A stretch of 64,000 nt of DNA from Orientallactaga sibirica (Eukaryota; Chordata; Mammalia; Rodentia; Dipodidae), in NCBI GenBank assembly GCA_036365145.1, contig JAEOAD010000015.1, positions 10,967,501 to 11,031,500 of the forward strand. The letters run 5' to 3'. Position numbers and translations under genes: made by a program. The notes beneath the pieces are model-generated. The model made no database searches. It was not told the origin of the DNA and saw only the letters and a list, made by a program, of their open reading frames with translations. Shown here piece after piece: positions 23,572 to 34,692 of this stretch. Each line of letters starts with the position of its first letter. The stretch's first letter is position 1.

Positions 23572-23925
23572 GGACTCAGGGATTGCTCGGTCATTAAAGT
23601 GTTTGCTTTGCAAGCATCAGGACCTGAGTTCGATTCCCAAAACCCACATGAAAAAAGAACCAGGTATGGTGGCCTGCTCTTAAAATCCTAGCACTGGAAA
23701 GGTAGAGATGAGCTGTTCCCTGGGCCTTGCAGGTCAGGCAGTCTATCCTACCTGGCAAGCTCCAGACCAGTGAGAGACCCTGTCTCCAAAAAAGGTGGAT
23801 GTGTTCCTGAAGATGACAACCAAGGTTGTCCTCTGGCCTTCACACACATGGACGCGTATGGATATATGAGCAAATTCACACACCCCACATGACTATGCAT
23901 GCACATGCACACACAAAATTTGCTT
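23572..23925 (+). repeat. B4-type composite SINE
   Basis: Head 'gggactcagggattgctcgg' with 'cctgagttcgattcccaa' (B box-like), a B1-like body, 'gtgagagaccctgtctcc' and a CA-rich tail. Confidence 0.82.
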
Positions 23926-23975
23926 TCAGTTCCTAAATCTTTCCACAGACCTGTGGCCTATGTGACCATATTCTT

Positions 23976-24135
23976 TTTTTTTTTTTTGGTTTTTTCGAGG
24001 TAGGGTCTCACTCTGGCCCAGGCTGACCTGGAATTAACTATGTAGTCTCAGGGTGGCCTTGAACTCTCGGCCATCCTCCTACCTCTGCCTCCCGAGTGCT
24101 GGGATTAAAGGCGTGCGCCACCACGCCCGGCTCAA
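23976..24135 (-). repeat. young B1 SINE with perfect target duplication
   Basis: Flanked by 'gtgaccatattctt' at 23962-23975 and 24136-24149. Reverse-oriented, poly-T at left, 'gccaccacgcccggct' at right, close to a clean consensus and with many intact CpG sites. Confidence 0.96.
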
Positions 24136-24149
24136 GTGACCATATTCTT

Positions 24150-24530
24150 AACCAGCAGTTCTCAAAGTGGTCTAGCATCCCTTGGGGGTTCCCAAGAAGG
24201 TCTCAGGGGATCGCCAGGTCAAAATGTCTCCATAACAACATGCAGACTTCATTTCAGCCTTTTCGGTCTCACTGTCACATACATGGGATGTCCCAAGGCT
24301 ACAGGAACCCACACAGTAAGAGATTAGCAACAGAAGTAGACATGAAAATCAGCTGTTTTGTGCTAATCCAGATATTAAAGAGAGATTTGCAAATGTGAAA
24401 TAATGCCATTTTTGTTATCAATTCCTATACAAATATTTTGTTGGTACAAAATGCTATTTTTTTCCAAGATGCTATTTAAGTGACTTACAAATGTTTGTTT
24501 TTAATTCTCTATGTTGATTTCTAAAATTGA
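24150..24530. repeat. possible old DNA-transposon relic
   Basis: The phrase 'cagcagttctcaaagtggtc' resembles the terminal inverted repeat region of MER5/Charlie-like hAT elements, and AT-rich text follows. I could not find the opposite terminus with confidence. Confidence 0.3.
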
Positions 24531-25418
24531 ATAATTGGATAGAAGACTTCTCAACATAGTGTGCTCCCCAGTTTCTGGGAACGAGGGTAGTGGGAAAAGA
24601 CACAAACCTTTGTCCTGGGTAGGGTTGCTCATGGATTCAAAAGTCCCCTACTGCTGGTACGTCTCTGGGCCATCTCGCCCCACGGAAGTCACGTGGTCCG
24701 AGCTCACCATCGGTTCTGGCAGATTTGGAGATGAAAAAAATACAGAAGCATGTTGACAACAGGGTGGACATTACACCGCAGCGACACACGAGGGCGCTCT
24801 TGCCAACCAGCAGACTTGTAGCGCTAGATACTGATAGAAATGTTCTATTCACTGCATTGAAAAGATTTTGAGTCGCTTGTCTGTGTTGATTTAATATTTA
24901 CCTCTCTGTGTTAAATATGTTGTTAGATCCTCACTGTTCCATCATCCTGGCCTGGGGTATGGCACTCCTTGGTCACATTTCACTGGCTCCTCAGGCGGTA
25001 TCATGGAAAAGAAGGACATCATGAGGCTGACATGGTCTCCCATAGTGGCTGCTGACATATTGGCCTCGTGGAGTTCCGATAAGGATGGACGGATCCTTTT
25101 AGGACATCAACCCTCGTAGAGTCCTTCAGGAGGCCACTCCCAGCTGTGGTTGATGTTTCACACATTATTTTGTGACACTTTGCAAAACCATCTCCTTCAT
25201 GGTTCTTGTCTCTGTCACAACCCTGAGGTTTCCTATGCCAGAGACATTCCCAGCGAGGAAAAAGACCTCTTCTAGCAGGAGGGTTATGGTACACACGGCA
25301 TGAGAGGTGCTGGTTGTGTCAGGGCCTAGTTTTCACAAACGACCCTTCTCTAGCACCATCAGGCCCAGCTTGAAGCTTTTGGGGACACAGTTTTTATCTT
25401 TTTAAAAAGTATTTATTT
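24531..25418. other. unassigned DNA; possible CTCF-like word
   Basis: No exon recognised. At 24785-24799 the word 'acacgagggcgctct' is similar to the core of a CTCF site, in a stretch with more CpG than its surroundings. This is one short match and is not evidence of binding. Confidence 0.3.
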
Positions 25419-25634
25419 GGGCTGGAGAGATGGCTTAGCAGTTAAGGTGCTTGCCTGCAAAGCCAAAGGACCCAGGTTCAATTCCCCAGGACCCACGTAA
25501 GCCAGATGCACAAGGTGGTGCATGTGTCTGGAGTGCATTTGGAGTGGTTGGATGCCCCGGCATGCCCATTTCTCTCTTTCTCTCTCTCTCCCTCTTTCTG
25601 CATCTTTCTCTCTCAAATAAATAAAAATAAAACA
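25419..25634 (+). repeat. tRNA-headed SINE
   Basis: Starts 'gggctggagagatggcttag', close to the family consensus, and ends in CTCTCT plus AAATAAATAAAAATAAAA. Confidence 0.95.
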
Positions 25635-25639
25635 TTTAA

Positions 25640-25826
25640 AATATTTATTTATTTATTTGTGGGAAGTCATGGGCACTAAAGTCCTCTTGCCATTGCAAAC
25701 AAACTCTAGATGCATGCACTCACCACTTTGTGCATCTGGCTTTATGTAGATACTGGGAAATTGATCCCCAGGCCAGCAGGCTTTGCAAGAAAGTGCCTTT
25801 AACTACTGAGCCATATACTCAGCCCC
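25640..25826 (-). repeat. tRNA-headed SINE
   Basis: Reverse-oriented copy directly tail to tail with the preceding one. It lacks most of the GA-rich block and is more diverged, so it is older. Confidence 0.85.
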
Positions 25827-25849
25827 ATCTTTATTTTTTAATCTTTTTT

Positions 25850-26068
25850 ATAGATTTATTTTTATTTATTTATTTATTAGAGACAGAGAGAAGGAGAGAG
25901 AGAGAGAAAGAGAGAGAATGGGCGCACCAGGACCTCTAGCCACTGCAAAAGAACTCCAGATGCATGTGCCACCATGTGAATCTGGCTTATGTGGGACCTG
26001 GAGAATCGAACCTGGGTCCTTAAGCTTCCCAGGCATGCGCCTTAACTGCTAAGCCATGTCTTCAGCCC
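25850..26068 (-). repeat. tRNA-headed SINE
   Basis: Third member of this SINE cluster, reverse-oriented, with an intact GA-rich block and the ending 'gctaagccatgtcttcagcc'. Confidence 0.93.
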
Positions 26069-26374
26069 TATTTTTTATCTTTTGAAAGAAATTCTGCCTG
26101 GGTAAGTGGGCTTTTATGGGAGCCAGGTGACACAATGGTGTGATGGGCATTGTCAAACATCATACTGAAGTGTGGGTGTTTTTGGAATTTCTTATCATTC
26201 CAGTTTTAGGGGAATATGGAAATTATAGGCTTTTAATAGGGAAAAGGTAAAGTCTGTCTTATGCTTTAGAAAGATTTTTCTGATGGCTGGTGAGGACAGT
26301 CTTTTGGAGGACAGAGTAGATGGAGAACAATAGGAGGCAGCTGAAAGCAGCCAGGCAAGAAGTTATGGAAGTGG

Positions 26375-26520
26375 ACTGGGAAGATGGCTCAGTGAATAAA
26401 AATGCTTGCTGTGCAAATAAGAGAACCTGAGTTCATTCTCAATACCCATTTAATAAGCTGGGCTAGAGTGAGAGCCTCCCTTGAAAAACAAAAAAAAAAC
26501 AACAAAAAAATCAAAACAAA
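26375..26520 (+). repeat. B4-type SINE, partial
   Basis: Head 'ggactgggaagatggctcag' and 'gagaacctgagttcattctc' are followed by an abrupt switch to a B1-like end, 'gggctagagtgagagcctcc', and an A-rich tail. The middle of the family is missing. Confidence 0.6.
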
Positions 26521-26537
26521 ACAAAAACCCTGGGTAA

Positions 26538-26785
26538 GGGCTGGAGAGGTAGCTTAGCGGTTAAGGTGTTTGCATGCAAAGCCAAAGGACCTCGGTTCAA
26601 TTCCCCAGGATCCACATAAGCCAGATGCACAAGGTGGCATATGCCACCTGGAGTTTGTTTGCAGTGGCTGGAGGCTCTGGTGCACCCATTCTCTCTCTCT
26701 CTCCCTTTTTCTCTCTTGCTCTCTCAAATAAAATAAAATAAAATAAAATAAAATAAAATAAAATAAAATAAATAAAATAAAATAA
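26538..26785 (+). repeat. tRNA-headed SINE with expanded (AAAAT)n tail
   Basis: Starts 'gggctggagaggtagcttag'. The tail at 26725-26785 has grown into more than ten AAAAT units. The phenylalanine/tyrosine/leucine-rich minus-strand frames (26554-26845) are translations of this tail. Confidence 0.93.
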
Positions 26786-26789
26786 CCCC

Positions 26790-27238
26790 CCCAAAACAAA
26801 AACAAAAACCTGGGTGAAAGCTGAAGGGGAAGAGGATGGTGGCATTCCCTACACTAGTTATCCAGGTCCCAGGGATTTGCAGGGATTTTTGAGAACATCA
26901 CAGACCTGAAAGGAGACTTATTTATATGCTTGATAAAATTCTGGCCTTTAAGTAGTGATAGTACTTGAAAACCTAACCAAAATAGACAACAAAACCAAGC
27001 AGCAAACCAAGAAGACAATGAAGGAAAAGCATAAAATAAACAAGCAAGAGAATGTCAGTGTAGTATATACTTCAACTATGAATGTCATTGATAGTGTAGT
27101 AATGTAAATGAAAAATAGTGAACTAATTAAAACTGTACTTAAAAGCATAGAACACATGTTTATGTAGAGTATACATATATATAGTATACATAAGCACATG
27201 CTTATGTATAATGAATCACATTAAAAGTGGAAAGACCT
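26790..27238. other. AT-rich unassigned DNA
   Basis: Long AT-rich stretch with ATAT runs near 27170-27200. No repeat family or gene recognised. Confidence 0.4.
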
Positions 27239-27350
27239 GCTAGGTGTAATGACATAATGCCTGTGATCCCAGTACTTGGAAAACTAAGGTGGGAGAATCA
27301 CGTGTTCCAGGGCAGCCTAGGCTACATCATGAGCCTCAACCAAACAAAAA
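27239..27350 (+). repeat. older B1-type SINE
   Basis: 'gctaggtgtaatgacataat' and 'gatcccagtacttgg' mark the B1 head. The element is diverged and shortened, ending 'catgagcctcaaccaaac'. Confidence 0.65.
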
Positions 27351-27401
27351 AGTGAGAAAATCAACTAATAATATTAGCATACTATTTAGAATTCACCAAT
27401 A

Positions 27402-27763
27402 TGTACATGTTTTTGGTGTGTGTATAGTATGCATGTGTGTATGCATGTTTGTGGTGCATGTAAGCACATGTGTATGTGGTATGTGTGCATGTGGATGGAG
27501 GCCAGAGGTCAATGTTAGGTGTCTTCCTCAGTCACTTCACCACCTTATTTTTATGACACAGGCCTCTCATTGAACCTGGAACTCACAATTTGACTAAACA
27601 AGCTAGTGAGCAGGCCCTGCCGATCCCCAGTCTCCACCTCTCCAGAGCTGTGATTAGAGATGTGTGCTGCCACGCCTGGCTCTTGTGGGGTTGCTGGGAC
27701 CTGAGCTCAGGTCCTCATGCTTGCACAGCAGGCACTTTACCCACAGAACCTTCTCCCCAGCCC
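27402..27763 (-). repeat. B4-type composite SINE
   Basis: TG-rich left end, 'ggaggccagaggtcaatgtt', 'caggcctctcattgaacctg' and the ending 'acccacagaaccttctcccc'. Confidence 0.8.
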
Positions 27764-28158
27764 ATTAACATGTGGATACTAAAGAACTGGCCTTTTTGAC
27801 TACAGAAACTTAAACCCTAGACTATGATGGCTTCTGCTCCTTCCTTCTGCCCACCAAGACCATGAAGACCTTGCTTGCTTCTTCTGCTGGGCTCATGAGC
27901 ATGCTCTCTCTAGAATGCTCCTAGTTGCTTGCTGGCCCCCCTACTGCTCTGCCCAGTTCCCATGCTGGTCATCAGATCCTTGTTAAAAGGCAAGATTGGT
28001 ACAGGAGTCAGACTTCCTGGGAAGGTAGAAGGGGAACTCATTGAGATATTCTGAGTGTTCTCCCAGTGTTAACTCTTTCCCACTGTGGGCAGGCAGCTAG
28101 CCTTTAGGTTTATTCCTGCCAGAGGCACTTTTGCAAAGCAGGCTTCGTTTGTCTAACT
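27764..28158. other. unassigned DNA without a recognised gene
   Basis: No recognised repeat or exon. Confidence 0.4.
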
Positions 28159-28159
28159 T

Positions 28160-28228
28160 AAAAAAGAAAAGAAAAGAAAAGAAAACAGAAGAAAAGAAAA
28201 GAAGAGAAAAGAAGAGAAAAGAAAAAAG
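28160..28228 (+). repeat. (GAAAA)n-like microsatellite
   Basis: Imperfect GAAAA/GAGAAAA units adjoin the following B1 head. Confidence 0.9.
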
Positions 28229-28400
28229 AGCTGGGTGTGGTGGCGCATGCCTTTAATCCCAGCACTCAGGAGGCAGGCAGAGATCATTGTGAGTTCGAGG
28301 CCACCCTGAGACTACATAGTGAATTCCAGGTCAGCCGGAGCTGGAGTGAGACCCTACCTCAAAAAAACAAAAAAAACAAACAACAACAACAACAAAAAAA
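28229..28400 (+). repeat. B1-type SINE
   Basis: Head 'agctgggtgtggtggcgcat', end 'gtgagaccctacctc', then an A-rich tail with (AAC)n. Confidence 0.93.
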
Positions 28401-28490
28401 TGAAAGAAAGAAAGACAAAGAAAGAAAGAAAGATAGAAAGAAAGAAAGAAAGAAAAGAAAGAGAGAGAGAGAGAGAAAAGAAAAAAAAGA
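28401..28490 (+). repeat. (GAAA)n / (GA)n microsatellite
   Basis: Purine-only tract that grew out of the B1 tail. The lysine/arginine/glutamate-rich frames of 78-91 codons here are low-complexity translations. Confidence 0.92.
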
Positions 28491-28499
28491 TAAAAAGCC

Positions 28500-28685
28500 C
28501 AGCCAGGTGTGATTGGCTCAAGCCTTTAATCCCAGCCTTTGGGAGGCAGAGGTAGGAGGATCACTGTGAGTTTGAGGTCACCCTGAGACTACATAGTGAA
28601 TTCCAGGTAGGCCTGAGCTAGAGTGGGACCCTACCTCGAAAAACCAAACCAAACCAAACCAAACCAAACCAAAACCCCCAAAACT
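28500..28685 (+). repeat. B1-type SINE with (AAACC)n tail
   Basis: Head 'agccaggtgtgattggctca' with a full body. The tail is made of about six AAACC units, an unusual tail repeat for this window. Confidence 0.92.
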
Positions 28686-28979
28686 ACAAAGCCAAAGCTC
28701 TTGAGAAAGATGGTGCTAATGTCCTGCAGGGGGCACCTTTGAGAGGAGCATGAAAATATTTTCTTCTCTTAGCCTGGAGAGGGCTGGGAAGACTTTGAAT
28801 AAAAGGCAGAGCCATGGTGCACCTGGGTCACCTAATTCCTGGGGTGCCAGCCTTGCCCAGATACTCCTGTGCAAGAAACATCACATAATACCACAAATCC
28901 ACCAGACTGAAGGGCTGGAGCCAGGCTGCCTCCTTCAGCACAAAGGAGCTCCATAAGCTAAACTCAAGATGATCTCAAA
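28686..28979. other. unassigned DNA
   Basis: No gene recognised in this short interval. Confidence 0.4.
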
Positions 28980-29385
28980 GAATGGAGGAACTTCTCTTTT
29001 CAGACGGCGGTGACCCTTGGGGTGACTCATAAGTCACCAAAGTGCTGAGAAGAACTGACAGTGGAGTGTTCCGCACAAAATAAGACATCTCTATCATTCC
29101 CTTTCAGGCTCAGGGACCAACATGGAAGAGGCGGTAGAAAGAATGTAAGAGCCAAAGGAAGGGGAGGACTAATGACATTACTGTCTTCCAGACACGGTGG
29201 CCTTGATATTTATGACCTCTCAGTGGCTGACATAATGGGAAGGAAAAATGTTGACATCAAAATAGGAAAGCTTTGTAGAAAGAAGAGATTCGGTGGAGAG
29301 AGGATTTGGGAGGGGACTATGACCATGATATACTGTCTCTATGTGTGGAAATTGTTTTAAAAAAGTCAAAAATAAAAAAGATTGG
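28980..29385 (+). mobile_element. L1 3' UTR fragment
   Basis: 'gaacttctcttttcagacgg', 'caccaaagtgctgagaagaa', 'gaagaggcggtagaaagaat' and 'ggccttgatatttatgacct' correspond, in order, to the L1 3' UTR at 45.46-45.72 kb. It ends in an A-rich 'aaaaaagtcaaaaataaaaaa'-like tail. There is no ORF2 part. Confidence 0.8.
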
Positions 29386-30220
29386 AAGCTCAGATTCAGT
29401 AGAGCATCAGAACCCATGGCTCCTCTATGGAGCCTGAGCTGAGCGCTTGTGCAGGGCTTTTCTCTGCAGGTGGGAAAGGCTTTTGTTTCTGGGGCCATAG
29501 TACCATGGAGCGGCCACGTCACACTGAAGACTGAGCTGAGAATGGCAAAGACTTGCTGTGGTGGGGTGGGTAGGGAGGAATGACCTTGATTGGTTTGGGC
29601 TGGTTTGGAGTTATCTTGGGTCTAAGGTCCTTGGCTTCATAGCCATCTGGTACCTGAGCATGACTACAGGTAAATCCCCACTGCCTGCATCACACTTGCC
29701 TCCTGGCATCCCACTTTCAGGGTTTCTGCGGTGTGCTGTGTTGTGGTGCATTAAACTAAAAGGAAGGCAGAGCTCAGCAAGATGGCTCGGGGGCACGGTG
29801 CTTCTGCCTAGGAGATACAGAGCTCCTTCGGAAAGCACTTGAATATGGGGCAAGATGTGCCCTCAAGAAGAGGCCAGTCATGATCAGTTCGAACCAACAA
29901 GAATTTCCAGCCTTGAAAGCGAGGAATGGCTGAAGGTTCTCAGTGCCCATTACCCAGGTTTGCCGGGACCCTGCTGTCTTAAACAGGCGAGTTTGGCCGG
30001 TAGTTAGGTCAAAGAATGAGTGCCTGCCTTAAAGCTTGGGAGGTCCTAGGGCTGGGCATAGTGTAGCACTTTCCAGATAATGTGGCTCTGAGGATACCTG
30101 AGAAGACACACAGCGTCCTCTCGTGGCTTCTCATAGGGAAACCCACTCACCATCCTAGAGGAATTCTAGCACCACCTTTGTCAATGGTGCCTAAGTTTCC
30201 CAGTGATTCAAGTGGCCCCT
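29386..30220. other. unassigned DNA without a recognised gene
   Basis: No repeat family or exon recognised with confidence. Confidence 0.4.
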
Positions 30221-30221
30221 G

Positions 30222-30408
30222 GGGGCTGGAGAGATGGCTTAGTGGTTAAGGTGCTTGCCTGTGAAGTCCAAGGGCCCAGTTTCAATTCCCCAGAACCCAT
30301 GTAAGCCAGAAGGACATGGCGGCGCATGGATTGAAGTTCGTTTGCAGTGGCTAGAGGCCCTGACACACCCATTCTCTCTCTCTCTTAAATAAATAAATAA
30401 ATAAATAA
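30222..30408 (+). repeat. tRNA-headed SINE
   Basis: Starts 'ggggctggagagatggctta' and ends CTCTCT plus (AAAT)n. Confidence 0.94.
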
Positions 30409-31819
30409 TATAAAGTTACACTTGGTAAAGATGGCAGAGCTAGGTGAGGTGTGACAGCAGACTTCAGGTGGGTCATGGAAGCATCATCCTCCAGAGTCAC
30501 TCCATAAAGACACCAGCCCCTCCTCATTGAGCATGTGCCTTTGTGAGAATTAGCACAGACCTCAGGTCTGAGCAGGGACACTATGGGAAGTCATTGTCCT
30601 TCTGGTCAAAACAGGGCATGATAACAAGGCTCCTGCCCAAGGCCAGGTGCCTATGGCTAATGGTCTGGACAGGAAGGCAAAGGCAGGCCAGGTGTGCAGA
30701 GGTGAAATGGAGGGTGCCACAGGAGGGGTGAGGGCAATGAGTTATCCTTGTCAGAGCAAACATTCTTAAAACTCAGAAAACTGTATCGAAGAAAATCCCT
30801 GTCACCTCAGCATTTGAACTTCAAGCTTCTGAAAGTTAAATGTAGAGGGACCCTGGACCCAGAGACCACCTACAATCCCTCCTTTGGGCGTCGTTGGGGG
30901 GTCTTGCTGGCCAAAGGAAATGGGTGTCTCCCAGCTGCTGGAGCCAGCTGCTTTCTCACTAGCTGAGGCCCAGCCCAGGCATGGCCCACTCACACAGCCA
31001 GACCCATGGGTGGGGATTCCTTTCTTCTTGCTAAGATTCAGCAAGGAGCTTTCCCTGGCTCCCAGCCCCTGGAACTCTAATAGGTTCCAAGTGATTGTTC
31101 ATGGAGTCACACTCCTTTGAAAATGTTTCTTGAGAACTTTTTCTGCCTCATCCTTAACTTTCAGTGGGGGTGGAGGGCAAGGGGTAGAGATAAGTCTGTA
31201 AAAAGAAGAAAACAAGCCCATGAAATGTCTCCCCACCCCCATAGTTGGGCCAGTTCTCTTAATCCCCAACAGCTGTCTCTCCTGTGCAAAACCTAGCCTC
31301 CTTTTGGCCACAACCTTCTCTGGACACCAGCTGCTTCCTGCCTGCCTGCCAGAGGTCTGTTGTAGGTCCCTTCTTTTCAATCAGCCATTCCCAGTGGAGC
31401 TCAACAACACTCCTATATGTTAATGTTCCAACCATTAACAGAAAGTGACCTGCTAGGATGGATGGGGGTCAGTTAAAGCATCAAGGGTCTGAAGGGACCA
31501 CAAGGTGCCAAAGTTGGAAGTGGCCGAGGAAGGATCTTTTAGGCTCAGATGGCAACGTGAGCCAAGAAGGGAAGGACAGGCTAATCTAAACATCACAACA
31601 TCATGTGCTTTCAAACATCACAGCCTGCCGCCTCGCCTCATACCTCATACTGGGAACACCTCAAGCTGAACCCAGAACTTTATGGTTTCCCTAAGTGGGG
31701 AAGCGAATGCAAACAGCTTCTGACCCCAGACATGGAGTTTAATTATCCTTTAGGGAAAATTCTTCTTTTCTCTCTCCCTCTCTCCCTCCCTCCTTTCCTT
31801 CAACATCAAAAGGAATCTT
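30409..31819. other. unassigned DNA without a recognised gene
   Basis: Single-copy-like. Overlapping frames of 60-93 codons on both strands show no domain. A CT-rich tract lies at 31770-31800. Confidence 0.4.
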
Positions 31820-31995
31820 TGAATAGCTTGGTGGTGCACACCTTTAATCCCAGCACTCAGGAAGCAGAGTAGGAGGATCACTGTGAGTTCAAAGCCAGCC
31901 TGGAACTACAGAGAGTTCCAGGTCAGCCTGGGCTACAGTGGGTCTCTACCTTGAAGTAAGATGTCTACCTCAAAAAAGCAAACAAAAAACCTAAA
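31820..31995 (+). repeat. B1-type SINE with duplicated 3' end
   Basis: 'cagcactcaggaagcagagt' and 'gtgagttcaaagccagcctg' mark the body. The 3' terminus is present twice ('ggtctctaccttgaa' and then 'gtctacctcaaaa'). Confidence 0.8.
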
Positions 31996-32789
31996 AGGAG
32001 CCTTTGAGTCCCCAAAGTAAAATGTAACCATTGTTCTTGTGGTAAATAGTAAAGAATTGTGTATAGATAAAGAATTATATACAGATGTGTCTAAGCTGTC
32101 ATCTGAGTTGCTGGGATTTGTGGGGTGGAATGCAGAAGAAGGGAAGCAAAAAGCTCCGAGAGCAGTAGATCGGTGACACCCCTGTGTCCTAACTGTTATT
32201 TTCTCATGGAGTGATGGGTGATTGCTGGATAGAAATACTGAGCCAGACAACCTGCCCTTTTGCCTTCAGTAATATGAAAATACCTAATTATATATCCCCA
32301 TGGATAATGATATAATATTATCTTGAAGGTCAAGGACTACTTCTAAAAAGTAAAGATATTATGAACACTGCTTAACCAAAGTCCAAATTCATAGTTGGGA
32401 TGCATTAAGTAGATGTCAGTAAGCTATATGTATGTCACCTGTCTGCAAGCTGACCTTCTGGCATATTGCTAGGGGACACTAGGTGGGGAAAGGTTGTGCT
32501 GTATAGGGGTATGCAGGCTGCACAGAAGGAGGAGGCTAAGGGGGTGCTCCCATGAGGGTTTCTTTGGGATGCAGGCTCTCCCTCGTTCTCAGAGAGACAG
32601 AAAGGATCCACACTACCCAGGTGTAGGCAATGGGCTTTGGTGGCCTGCAGGTGGTCACATTGCTGAGATTTCTTCAGGCAACTTGGCTTAAAGTAGTAGG
32701 CCCTGGCTGGGGGAGCCAGAATACAAGAACCCAGGAGTGCCAGGACATTCACAGTAGACCACTGCACTGGGGAACTAGTTGGGTCTTAC
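31996..32789. other. unassigned DNA without a recognised gene
   Basis: No family or exon recognised. AT-rich between about 32270 and 32350. Confidence 0.4.
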
Positions 32790-33120
32790 TGTGATTTAGA
32801 TGTGAAATGTGTCTTCCATAGGCATGTGTATTTGAATACTTGGTCTCCAGTTGGTGGTGTTGTTTTTGGAGGGATGTGGTTGTCTTGGTGCTTATTTTTG
32901 AGGGTTCTAGCCCAGCCCACTTTCAGCCCAAGCTCTCCTTGTCTCCAAATCTTCCAGGATATAGCAAGCTTTACCTCATACTCCTACACTAGAGGAAAAA
33001 GCCTGGCTTGAGGCTCTGCCATCTCTGAGTCTCCTCACCATATGTCTGACCTGTGGCCCAAAATAAACCTCTCTTAAGTTGCTTTGGCAAGTCACAGAAG
33101 CAAGAAAAGTGACCAATACA
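32790..33120 (+). mobile_element. MaLR (ORR1/MT-like) solo LTR
   Basis: 331 bp beginning TGTGATTTAGATGTGAAATG and ending CCAATACA, with 'aaaataaacctctcttaag' as the polyadenylation region. That is the usual layout of rodent MaLR LTRs. I could not see a matching 5-bp duplication, so the edges may have drifted. Confidence 0.8.
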
Positions 33121-33273
33121 GATCCCCAGAAAAATGACCAAGAAATCAAATGCATTATAATGCACAGCGATCAGAGATCTGCCTTATGTTGGCCATGACT
33201 CCAATTCACTGATGTCTGGGGTTTCAGTCTAAAGGAATCATTTCAATGCTCTGTGCTGATAAAAATGGGAAGT

Positions 33274-33490
33274 AGGGCTGGAGAGATGGCTTAGCGGTTA
33301 AGGTGCTTGCCTGCAAAGCCCAAGGACCCATTTTAAATCTCTTTCTAGATACTGCGTAAGCCAGACACACAAAGGTGAGGCAAGCACAAAGTAGTACATG
33401 CCAAGTAGGTGGCACAAGTGTCTAGTGTTCAATTTTAGTGGCTGAGACCCTGGCATGCCAATTTTCTCTTGCTCTCTCTCTTTAAAATAA
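33274..33490 (+). repeat. tRNA-headed SINE with internal insertion
   Basis: Starts 'agggctggagagatggctta'. It has extra sequence around 33340-33400 relative to other copies. Its tail overlaps the left arm of the 113-bp inverted repeat. Confidence 0.85.
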
Positions 33491-33590
33491 AGGGCGAAGT
33501 AGCAACATATGTGTGTATATGCATGCACACCCATGTGTACACATATATATCATGTGTTCATACAACTGTTCATCTGCTTATACCTCCAGA
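33478..33590 (+). repeat. left arm of 113-bp inverted repeat
   Basis: Runs from 'ctctttaaaataaaggg' to 'cttatacctccaga' and equals the reverse complement of 34693-34805 at 112 of 113 positions. The only difference is at 33495. Its first bases lie in the tail of the SINE at 33274; the rest is not SINE. Confidence 0.97.
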
Positions 33591-33989
33591 TGGACCCTGC
33601 TGCTCCCCCCCCCCCAGCTCCTCCCTCGCCCAGACATCAGTGGCCAACGACCCTGGGGAACAGGAACAGTAAGGACCCACAATAGGGATTTCTGTTAAGG
33701 AATTTCCTCATGAAGGCCAGCATGTACAAAATCTGAAGGATATGGGGTGAGGACCTGAAACGGCCTGAATTTTATCGTCAGCACCCACATAAAAGTTGGG
33801 CATAGGCTCACACTTTGGAAACCCCTGCCCTGTGGTGAGTAGAGACAGGAAAATTGCTGGGGCTCCCTGGTAAGCACTCCCCTCAAGGCATTAAAGCGAA
33901 TGAGTGATGCAGAGCACCCAGAATTCTTCTCTGGCCTCCTCAAGTGTGTGCATGGGGCATGTGCACCTGCACACACCACACATTCCACA

Positions 33990-34026
<37 letters not shown>

Positions 34027-34692
34027 TCTTCAGTATGGGCTGGTCATTTAGAAACCCAGGTATGAGCCACCATTGTTGAAAATTCAGGACTGAAGGCCTC
34101 TGTTGGCAGAGTTCCCCCTTTCTCAGGAGAGGCTGGTCTTTGCTCCACTCATAATTGAGTGCATTCTTCTTTCTTCAAGTCCTCTGACTTAAACATAGAT
34201 CTCATTCAAAAGCATCTTCACAGAAGTATCCAGAACAATCTTTAACCAGATATCCTGCTAAGCATCCATGGCACTGTCAAGTCGATACCATCACTGTCCA
34301 GGTGAGTAAAACTAGACTGGAAGATCACAGGTAGCATGCCCTCACCACTATGGAGAAAACTGTACTTGTACAGTCTGGTGAATAAAGAGAGCAGATTTCC
34401 CCTCATGTGTCTGACCTGAGGTTCAGACATGTTGGGGTCTCCATGGCTACCCTAAGGGATATGAGAAGCATTAACCCTGGACCCCTAGGGCACATTCACC
34501 ACTCCAAAAATACATGTCCTCTCTAGTCCATGTGCTAGGAGCAAAACTGGAAGGCACCCTCTCCCAGTGTTTTTCCCCTTCAACAGGCACCTGGAGTTGT
34601 GGGGCCAAAACAGAACCCCAGGCTCTCCTGAGGACCATTGAGCCCAGGGAGGATTCTGTGACCTCAGAGATGAGAGAGACACTTCCTATGTC
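33591..34692. other. 1.1-kb spacer of the 113-bp inverted repeat
   Basis: Contains a C-run near 33605, a B4-like copy and a (CA)n tract. The remainder, about 34030-34692, is unassigned. The flanks of the two arms show no similarity to each other beyond the 113 bp. Confidence 0.6.
33742..34025 (+). repeat. B4-type SINE, 5' degraded, with (CA)n tail
   Basis: 'gaggacctgaaacggcctga', 'cagcacccacataaaagttg' and 'cttctctggcctcctcaagt' lie in B4 order, ending in about 16 CA units at 33992-34024. Confidence 0.7.

Noticed and set aside
25419..25500. tRNA-like A and B box words as possible tRNA genes
   Set aside because: They occur in dozens of copies with CT-rich and A-rich tails and do not fold as complete tRNAs; they are SINE heads.
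26554..26845. Hydrophobic Phe/Tyr/Leu-rich frames resembling membrane proteins
   Set aside because: They are translations of the (AAAAT)n tail of a SINE read in reverse.
28237..28555. Lys/Arg/Glu-rich frames resembling charged nuclear proteins
   Set aside because: They arise from a (GAAA)n microsatellite between two B1 elements.
33990..34025. (CA)n tracts here and at 41.37 kb as regulatory Z-DNA elements
   Set aside because: They are the normal CA-rich tails of B4 SINEs; no further evidence of function.
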